Assembly: GCA_947034895.1 (NCBI GenBank)
Contig: OX344765.1
Span: forward strand, 49,233,001-49,297,000
Source of the DNA: Rhytidiadelphus loreus
Lineage: Eukaryota > Streptophyta > Bryopsida > Hypnales > Hylocomiaceae
Direction: 5' to 3'
DNA length: 64,000 bases
The translations under genes and the position numbers were made by a program. Positions 55,761 through 64,000 of the stretch are shown piece by piece; positions within the stretch are counted from its first letter, which is position 1; every line of letters begins with the position of its first letter. A model generated the notes under the pieces. It saw only the letters and a program-made list of their open reading frames with translations. It was not told the DNA's origin and ran no database searches.

Positions 55761-56626
55761 AGCTATCACCCTAAACCACACCTAATCAGAAACAAAGCAA
55801 CCTAAGGTAGCAACATCCATAAGCGTGAGTGTACCTTCATACCAACTGTAGAGTTCCCTAAAAATGCTTCCAAAAGTTTCTTGAAACCGTGTCCATGCTT
55901 AACTGCGGTTGGTGGTCCCTGATTTTTTTAGATTTTTGTACTAGAATCGAGGCAGATTTATTAGAGTGCGGTATAGGGTGCCCTAGGGAGTTCAACTTTG
56001 AAAATTTGTAGAAATTAGATGCCTTATCCAAAAATTCTAATTTTTTTTTTAAAATTCATGATTTTCAATTGCTAACATTGAAAAAATATTTTTTTTTGAA
56101 AAATTTGCCTCCAACTATGCTGAATTGCTTAATTTGACGGTTATGGGTGTTCCTACCTTAACTAGTGAAAATAGGTTGTGGTCGGAAAGAGGTTGGCTAC
56201 CACTTACGCTTTCTCGTGTGTGTGTTAATACAAGTAAATGCGCTATAAGCTCTTCTTGCAACATGTGTGAAGTGGGTCTGCATGTCAGTCTGGTTAACAT
56301 TGTTCCAAAAGTTTTTGATCATTTGCTATGGTGGAATGCTATTGAGAATGACCAATTTTATTATTTTTTAAAAAAAAAATTGGCTCTATTTACAAATCGA
56401 GGCATCATCTATGGATTCATCCAAACGTGCTTCTACCGGTAAATTGGATTTTCCACAATCATGTGTCATCTTCAGTACTGTGTGACTGCCTGCATCTGCT
56501 AAATTAGAGTTTCTTCCCTTTGTACTGTAACTCGGTATAGGGACAATAAAATTCGCACATGATTTCTTCCTGTCCTCCTTCATGTTTTGGATCGTAAGAC
56601 TTTGAAACTGCAAAGCTAGCGCGGGA

Positions 56627-59600
56627 TCAAACATTGAACTGTCGAATCCAAGTATGAAGTCGGGGACCCTCCGAGGTGAACCCGGGAACGGAAGCATACA
56701 AATGGACGACCACCTTCCAGGCGGCTTGAGTGGGATGAATTCCATCGAAGATCACGGCTCTCGCGGCGTCTGCGCACACCTGGTACAGCGGATTGCCTTC
56801 GCTGTCAGTGTAGCCACAGTTGAGCAAATAGGGGTCATTCTTGCCCACGCAACAAGGCGTCAAAGCATTCTCAAAGCCTGCACAGTGCAATCGGCGCAAT
56901 TTCAGTCACCCAACTGGAAATTCAGATCATTCTTCTAGTAATCGTCAATTTCGTTAAAGTGGCGCAATTCAAGGTGTCGAAAATTGTGACATGATTCATC
57001 TACACAAAGCTCCGTAAGGTAGGACTTTTAAGAAATTTTACGTTTCAGGCTTTACGTACTCCCTGAAAAGTGCCGAAGGCGCCGAACTCCACCGCAAATT
57101 AACAATATCATGGACTTTAGTAGTTTTTAGAGATATTTTTCAGAGAAATAGGCAATTGAACGTCACAATTTTTGCGCTCTAAATCTCACCATTTCAATGC
57201 AAATGGTCATGAGATCAACCTCAGAATCTCAATATGCTAGATTGCTACCTACACTTAACCCTCTCTAATTGCACTTGGGGGACTAATGGCCTGTTGACAT
57301 GTCTGTGTTCACAACTTGACATTAAAGTTGTCCAATCATACTTGTACAGAAGACGACTATTTCTCAAGATATTTTGGAAAATTTCAATTTCAAAGTAAGC
57401 AGTGAGAGAAGGACCGGTTGAAAATAATACTTAACATTCTGTAGTCCATCTAACACTCCCTCAGAATTCGGCCTAATCCTAATCCTATTCTAGCTGATTC
57501 TCTCTAGTATCCTCCTCTCACTAGACTAACATATCACCTGAGCTATCTCATGCTGAATCAAAGTGCCTGTGACCCACAGTTGCATAAAATTCACAAACAA
57601 TTCAGAAAAAGAATTAGAAAACAGCATTTGAAATAGCATTGAATTGCAATGTCTGCGGTTCAAGGATCTTGCCATATTGGGCGCCGCGGTGGAAAATGTG
57701 GTGGAACGCTTTGGTCTGATCCGCGATGACGAAATTGGCACCACGCAGCTGCTGCTTCAGCAAGCGCACACGCCGCACGAGGAGCGCATTGTGCTGGCGC
57801 GTCTCGAACGCCAGCGTGCTGTTGCTGCTGCACGCAGTGTAATTTGACCCCACCGTGATGTAGGGCGAGCACGCCATGGACGCCAAGTTCGCCACCACAA
57901 TGTTACGCAGTCCCAGGCCATGGAGGCGCACCAGATTCAGTGCAATCCCGTCCACGACCGTTGTGATCGTCGTGTTCGTCTCCGCTGCGTAGGGCGATTC
58001 CTTCACACACACATCCGCGCACGTCCTTAATTTGGGTTTAATCGATCACTGTAGCTTGAAGTGATCCATCGATCTTCACAGCAGAGGTGGCCAGGTACTG
58101 TCACTGGGAGGATCAACCTGAGTCGCTCGTGGCTAAAACAAGTCGACAAGAAGCTAAACTCGGTGTGAGATCGAATTGGAGTTACGGAATGAGCCTGGGG
58201 TTAGAATTGACTAAACCCAAGTTTTCTGGTCACCAGAAAACCACTCTAGATCGCCCAATGCACCACTCATGGTTTTAGGGTCTAGGTAGACCACTCTTAG
58301 CATGCCACCCTCCTTAAGTACATCCAGCTAAACCCAATAGTCCTCGCAGTCAATGCGTACCATAGCGCTGTGGTATGCGTTGTAGGCGCCGTAGTCATTG
58401 ATGCCGAGGCTGACGAGTGCCACAGAGCGTCGAAGGTGCGACTTGGACAAGGCCTTCCTCCGCACCAGCGATTCCAAATGGTTCACTTGCGTGTCCAGCG
58501 GCGTGTAGCCGAATGCGTACGTGACCGCGCCCCCGCCTTGTGCAAAATTCACTCCTGCCACGCTCTCGGAATCGTTTTTCAGTTCGAACGATGCGATGGG
58601 GTACGGCACCCTGAATAGCTCCGCTGCGGACATCAGAGGAGGACAATCTTCACGCTCTGTTAGTATTTATAGAGTGATCACAACAACAATAAAAAATGGC
58701 AAAATCCCAGCAAAGAGTCGGGTGCATTTTGGGCAATTCACTTTGCTGTGTTCTCCCGTTATTGTGGGATTCAGCCCCCAAAATTGCAAAATCACATAAT
58801 GCGTGAACATCCGACCTATGTTGGGCTCTCAGCAATGTGCACACGACAAAGTATGCTGCAGGGTGAAGTATGTGAAGTTCACTTTGCCCTGTTCCCTATT
58901 GCAAGATTCTGTAAAATGAGTAAAAGTCAAACAGAACATGCATTAGTATCAAGCGTTTTGGGATTGTGGGAAGCTAAGTACCGAGGTAGTCGACTTGGTT
59001 GCGGCCATCGCTGGCGCGACCGGCAGGGTATCCCGGCCAGGTCATGCCGTAAGGGCGGCCCATGTAGCCTCCATTGCCTGAGGTGACGAAGGAATCACCG
59101 AAGGCGTACAGGGCTTTCGCTCCCTCCGCTGCAAGATCATCCATTTTCCCCTTGTTTAGAAACCTCAACAATGGGATCAGGAGTGTCAGAGAATAGAGGC
59201 AATTTGGACTACACAATTTCAATTGAAGTTTTTACAAGGGATCTAAGATTGTGAACAACTAAAGATGCTTAAGCTTAGAGTTGTGCAGGGATGAATTTGG
59301 AAACAAACGACGGTCTTTGTGAAGTGTGACAACTCTACTGAACTCAATGATTTTCAAATTTCATTGATTTCTTATTCCCTTGCACATCTTCCCTAATGTA
59401 CTCTTGGCACAAATATATGAATTGTTATATGTTGACAATTACGCCCCAATACATTCTCCTTCCTTACCAATCTTGTCTCTGACTTGGATTTCAGTCAAGT
59501 TGTTGAAAGCGCGAACTAGAGGACTCTCAAGAAGCCATGTCGCGCATTCATTGAGGTGAGGATTCCCAACCGTGACTCCCCAATGTAATGCCACGAACTG

Positions 59601-59743
59601 ACATGCACAAAGACGCGTCAACTCACACTGCAAATTTTGTTAACTAAGGAAATGAGTAGTATTCTTGACTTACCAAAATGCGCGAGTCGGAGCACTAGAA
59701 TCACGGCCAAGACCAACCACCCAATGCCGTTTCTGATTGCCAT
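56627..59743 (-). CDS. GDSL esterase/lipase, At5g03610-like subfamily (paralogue 2, five exons)
   Basis: Five exons (59743-59674, 59128-58982, 58623-58361, 58000-57673, 56877-56627) join in frame to 352 residues, with a hydrophobic secretion-type N-terminus (GIGWLVLAVILVLRLA). Blocks: I FGDSFVTSGN, II FAQGGGAVTYAFG, III SLGINDY, V DGIHPTQAAW, so the Ser, Gly, Asn, Asp and His of an SGNH hydrolase are all present. The usual D of GDSx(x)D(T/S)GN is T here, unlike paralogue 1 (GDSYMDTGN). Exons 3 and 4 have exactly the lengths seen in paralogue 1, and intron phases match. The last intron must use a GC donor (TATG|GCAAGA at 57673). Substrate unknown; probably extracellular. Confidence 0.88.
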
Positions 59744-60569
59744 CGGTAAGCAGATACAACCAGAACCTGTTCACATGGTTTAAAATCGAATGATGGTGAG
59801 AATTTGGGGAGTCCTTCAAGATGGACACAATTCACAATCACCTCTCTCAAAACTGGCCCTCACAACCGGTAATTCACTCATCTTAGACTGGGAGCAGACT
59901 GGGATTACTCGGGATTGTTATATGAACTTTGGTACCCATTCTATCCTACGAATCTCTGAAAACACTGATAGACGTACGTGACTGCAATGAGGAGGTAAAT
60001 GAAGTCACTGAAGTGCTAGCAAGAAGAAACTGAAGGCTGGACAATCATGCTTACCCAATCAAAGTCAGCGAATGTTAGCAAAAAGCAGGGGCGTGTACTG
60101 CTGACATGCACCCACTTGAGAGACTATTCCAGTCTCCTAGTTTGAGTAGTACTAAAGTGGATTGAGGCCTCGAGTGCAAGAGAAGCGTTTTATTCTGTCT
60201 TGGTTTCCAGAGCATGAACTACGTACCGTGACCAGAGGTCAGATGTGGAAGTCCAAGGAATGTGACTACCACTTTGGAAGTTGTGAATCCTCCATCATGG
60301 AAACGTGAGTTGGGAGGGGACTTGTTACCATCGCCATGGGGACCGCGACGAGCTTACACATCAAGTGTTGGGATGTCTCTTCCGGAATCTCGATCGGTGG
60401 CAAACAAGCGATGATCGGAAACTTGACGTGCACAAGAGGATTCTTTTCAGGAGACTTTTCCTTTCAGAGCTTCACTTTTGAGGGTAGCGTACATTCTCAC
60501 CAAGCGTGTCTGATGAAAATGTGGGGTATCAATTTTAACCTCATGGCTTTGAGAAGAGCTTACGAACTA

Positions 60570-60784
60570 TTCCCTCCATCCCAAAATAATTTTCCAGTTC
60601 CCCTTAATATTTTTGTCCCCAAATGATCTTCTCGTGCTCAAAAATGATCATTTTTGTTCTTGAAGATTTCAATGAATGGATAACAACTTCTTTGAATTAG
60701 AAATGGGCTAAAATAACATTATTTTCAACCTTAATCCCAAACATGTGGTCCAATTAAAAGACAATCATTTGGGGACGGAGGGAG
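60570..60784. mobile_element. Stowaway-like MITE, 215 bp
   Basis: TA dinucleotides (60568-60569, 60785-60786) flank ends reading TTCCCTCCATCCCAAAAT and, reversed, CTCCCTCCGTCCCCAAAT. This terminus is the hallmark of Stowaway (Tc1/mariner) MITEs of plants. Non-coding. A worn single end of the same family lies near 29290-29380. Confidence 0.75.
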
Positions 60785-61574
60785 TAGTTCATGATTGTGA
60801 GGAAAAAAAATTCCCTTCAAGGTTGAAAGTGTGTTTGGGTTGAGGAGGTAATGATGACTTTGAAGGGCAAAGTAAGGAGCAAAATGACAATGGTCATTCT
60901 CCCATGGAAGGTAGCTCTTTAAAAAGACTAGGGCATATTAATCTAGTTTTCCAAAACTATAAAGATGTATTCTAAAATGAAATTTAGAATAATAATTTAA
61001 TGATGACTCTCAAAAAATAATTGTAAAATATAAACCATACATGATATTCATACAATTAAATCAACTAATGGATGAAACAATATTTTCCAACAAAATTTGA
61101 AGCTAAAAATTGAGAATTCTTCCTAAAATCAATTGTAGATTGAATATTTGTGATTCTTACAAGATTTTTTCCTTTAAGTTCAAAATGATAAGTTCCAATA
61201 TTGTAATTTTTGAAGATCTTTATTCATCTTTTTTATTCAAGTCATGTTTCAAGGTCATTTTTGGAATTGAATAAGTTACTTTTAAAGCCCAAACCTACTA
61301 TTGTCCTTTGAGTTATAGAATATTTGCAAAATAAAGTCTTTGAAATCTATATAGTGGAACTTCTATAAAGTGAACTTCCATAAGTCACTAACCTCTTTAA
61401 AGTGATATTATTCTGTTAGTCTTGACTTGAATGCATGAATATGTACAAAATAAGCCAAGAAAGAAAACCAACTTTCATTGAATTTGGAATCTAGATGTCA
61501 CTCTGGTGAATGTGACTTCAATCTAGGAGCACTACAAAACTGCAACCCACTAAAAAATCTTCAAATGTCATTAA

Positions 61575-62187
61575 CCCATTAATGTCCGTGGTCGATTTGA
61601 GGGATGGATGTATTTTTTGTATACAATTTTAAAAAAGTGTCATTTTGTGCCCTCTTTCAGATAAATGTAATTTTAGATTGGATTGAATAGATAAATTTCA
61701 TGGGATAGGTTCACTAGAAGAAAATTGCATTTCAGCCAACAAAAGATGGAAGATAGTTTTGCTGACAGTAACACAATTTTTTGAAAATTGCGTTGTAGTC
61801 AGCAAAACTATCTTTAAACTTTTGTTGGCTGAAATGCAATTTTCTCCTAGTGGTTATTGAACCACACAAAAATGAAAGTGATCCAACGGTTCACATCTTT
61901 GTAATAACTCTTCAAAGATTGATGTACCGTAAATAGCCTTTGGCACTAGTGCAAAACTAGGGTTTGCTACAATTGGGCATAAATTTGAGTAAATTGTCTA
62001 AAAATTGATCCAAAACCTTTAAAATAATTATTTCACACACATAAATAGTTGTCCTTTGAAATAAATATGCATTTTTCATTGAAAATCCCAATATGAAAGG
62101 TCATGCTATTTCAAGTTTGAAGTACAAATTGTAGGAGACAAAAAGTACCGAAATCGACCAGAAAGTGGTCGACCAGTCCTTAATGGG
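61575..62187. mobile_element. TTAA-flanked element, 613 bp, with nested CACTA-type MITE
   Basis: TTAA at 61571-61574 and 62188-62191 flank ends CCCATTAATGTCCGTGGTCGA and, reversed, CCCATTAAGGACTGGTCGA. Without the inner MITE the element is about 470 bp. The CCC...GGG ends with TTAA resemble the short elements at 13.4-16 kb. No coding frame. Confidence 0.6.
61712..61852. mobile_element. CACTA-type MITE, 141 bp, with perfect 3-bp target duplication
   Basis: Ends CACTAGAAGAAAATTGCATT and, reversed, CACTAGGAGAAAATTGCATT extend to 34-base inverted repeats with one mismatch. GTT flanks both sides (61709-61711, 61853-61855). This is the textbook CACTA signature. Confidence 0.85.
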
Positions 62188-64000
62188 TTAATACCACAAC
62201 CCCTTTCTAAAGTATAGACAATAACTTAGTTCTAATGTTGGTGATTTTAAAAGTTTTGTAATAGTTCACTTGATTGGGCACACTTATTGTCAATTTGGAG
62301 TGTATTTGAGTGAATCAACATTACTTTTCTCTTAATTCAATTTGGTTTGCCAAATTGGCTTAGAGTTGCAAAATAGTAAAAGGCTAAATATTATTTAGTA
62401 AGTGCCTATTCAGATTTTCTTCGTGTGATCCAATTTAGTGGCAGTTGGTGTATCTCTCTAGTTGCCTATTAGGAGTTGGAGCCGAATTAGATTAGTACCC
62501 ACTATTGAGAGTGTCCAATGCAAGTCCAACCAAGTAGGTTGTTTTTTCTTGTGATTTTTGTTGTATGATTAATATACTTGAAGTAGAGTTGCCTAATTGT
62601 ACTATGAGTGATTGGCTTTGAATCAATGGATGCTATGTTGTTTTGGATTTCATTGTGTTGTATCTAGAATGAAAATAGATTGTGAATGTGGGGGGGTCTA
62701 GTTGAAATTATTTTGTGATTGAAGGTGTGAGTCTAATTGGAAATATTGCAATTGATTTTGTGTGTATGTATGTCCAATTGTTTTGGTGTTGTTGTAGATA
62801 AGTGGATTTAATATATAGTTGAATTTAATGTGTGATGAGAGAAAATGCCTAATAGAAGTTGTCGTGATTGATTAAAATTGAATCCAGTGAAGTGTGAATT
62901 TTGATGAGTTGGATTTCCAAATTGGAATTGCATGTGTGTGCTGGTTTTGAGTGGAAGTATTGAATTAGAACCCAAGTTGGTGAAAAATGGTTGAGGAATT
63001 TACATTGAAGTAAGATGTACCTACAATGTACTTGTGGAGTTTGAGAAAATTTGACTACTAGCGTGAAGCTAAAGACTAATTGTTACCAAGTTGGAAAGAG
63101 CCAATCGAAGAGTTAAAGCTTCCAACCTCGATACTTTAAGAGTGATGTGCAAATTGGAAGTTATTTAATGCAAATCTTTTTGAATTGTGCAACCTACCAG
63201 TCCTATGATTAAAATCCACTAGCTATTGGACCCTACTTAAAATTCTCCTTGGAACGAAATTATTATACTAATAGGATAATTTTCAATATGATAATTATTC
63301 TCCTTCAACATAAAGTAATAACCTATCTAATGTAATATTCTCCTGTGGTCTTGGGGTTGTTACCTTGTAGCAGTTCTCTTATACCACACAAGAATCTTCA
63401 AGAAAATCAATGGATGAAAAAATGCATTTTGTGTGCTTGGGATGTATATGCATTCATCTAAAATTCAAAATTTGAATGTTTGGTCCTCAAGGGGTTAAAT
63501 ACCCTATAATGTACATCTATAATGAAATTTTCAGATTTTTTTAGTATATTTTATATTTTATATGAATTTTTTTTATTGTTCTCCTCAGATTTTCATAGTA
63601 ATTTCAAAATTATTTTGCATACACATATTTCAAATGTAATGGCTTGATGACAACACTACTGGTATTAAAAGGGCTTCAACGTCCATATTCTAGGCAATGA
63701 ATAGAGGGCTCAAAGGTGGTGTTTAGTCCAACTAACTTCTCATTCATCCAATGTAACACTTGAATTTTGAAAAGAAAACCTTCCTTAATGACTAGTTTCA
63801 TGGAATTGCGGTAAATGATATTTCTGTATAAAGATATTAGCAAAAATGTGCCAAAATTGGAAAAAGGATCAAGGTGTTAAGGGGTTAATGGAGAGAGGAG
63901 TGCAACCCATGCTTCATCAAGTAAAATGAAAGTGGCACCACTTAATTCAATAGGATGCAACTTTGAGAAGACATGGGAAACAAGTTCCGCATGAAACACT

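Larger units (their letters stand above)
59744..64000. other. AT-rich spacer with MITEs, no gene seen
   Basis: The promoter of the second GDSL gene is followed by AT-rich DNA. It holds a Stowaway-like MITE (60570-60784) and a TTAA-flanked element (61575-62187) containing a CACTA-type MITE. From 62.2 to 64 kb I see only AT-rich text with isolated GGGGTTAA words (63484, 63876). No frame has a recognisable domain. Confidence 0.6.

Overview
This is nuclear DNA of a land plant. The evidence is spliceosomal genes with many short GT-AG introns, plant-type telomeric heptamers (CCCTAAA), plant gene families (folate-biopterin transporter, At5g03610-type GDSL esterases, a BIC-like cryptochrome inhibitor, a lectin-receptor-kinase remnant), and plant transposons (DUF4283 and zf-RVT LINE, CACTA-type and Stowaway-like MITEs). 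AT-rich, repeat-laden spacers and the divergence of the proteins make me lean towards a bryophyte- or lycophyte-grade plant. That placement is inference and not firm. I recognised no bacterial, organellar, CRISPR, rRNA or tRNA feature.

Layout. 205-8320 (-): a ~26-exon gene for the DEAH-box spliceosomal helicase PRP2/DHX16. 8461-18240: AT-rich repeats, including three ~215-225 bp elements lying head to tail and sharing TTAA boundaries (13398-14185), a fourth copy at 15788-16008, and a GC-rich island at 14.2-15.47 kb. 18275-18660: a decayed receptor-kinase fragment. 19230-19440: a frameshifted N-terminal fragment of a protein disulfide isomerase. 20964-21794 (+): a single-exon BIC-like gene. 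24900-28131 (-) and 56627-59743 (-): two paralogous five-exon GDSL esterase/lipase genes with matching intron phases. 32110-32301 (+): a SERF/4F5 small protein gene. 35583-39614 (+): a seven-exon folate-biopterin transporter gene. 43.7-55.4 kb (+): a dead LINE split by a ~5 kb non-coding insertion, a CACTA-type MITE and a GC-rich foldback repeat. 59.7-64 kb: AT-rich repeats with a Stowaway-like MITE and a TTAA-flanked element that itself carries a CACTA-type MITE.

The genes do not form one pathway. They are unrelated housekeeping or plant-specific genes, each with its own promoter. The only clear local relationship is the GDSL pair, old duplicates about 28 kb apart with the SERF and transporter genes and the LINE between them. 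The repeats carry most of the unusual signal: nested insertions that can be ordered in time, C-to-T-biased decay of the LINE, and a short-element family with TTAA boundaries. I see no convincing new defence or biosynthetic system.
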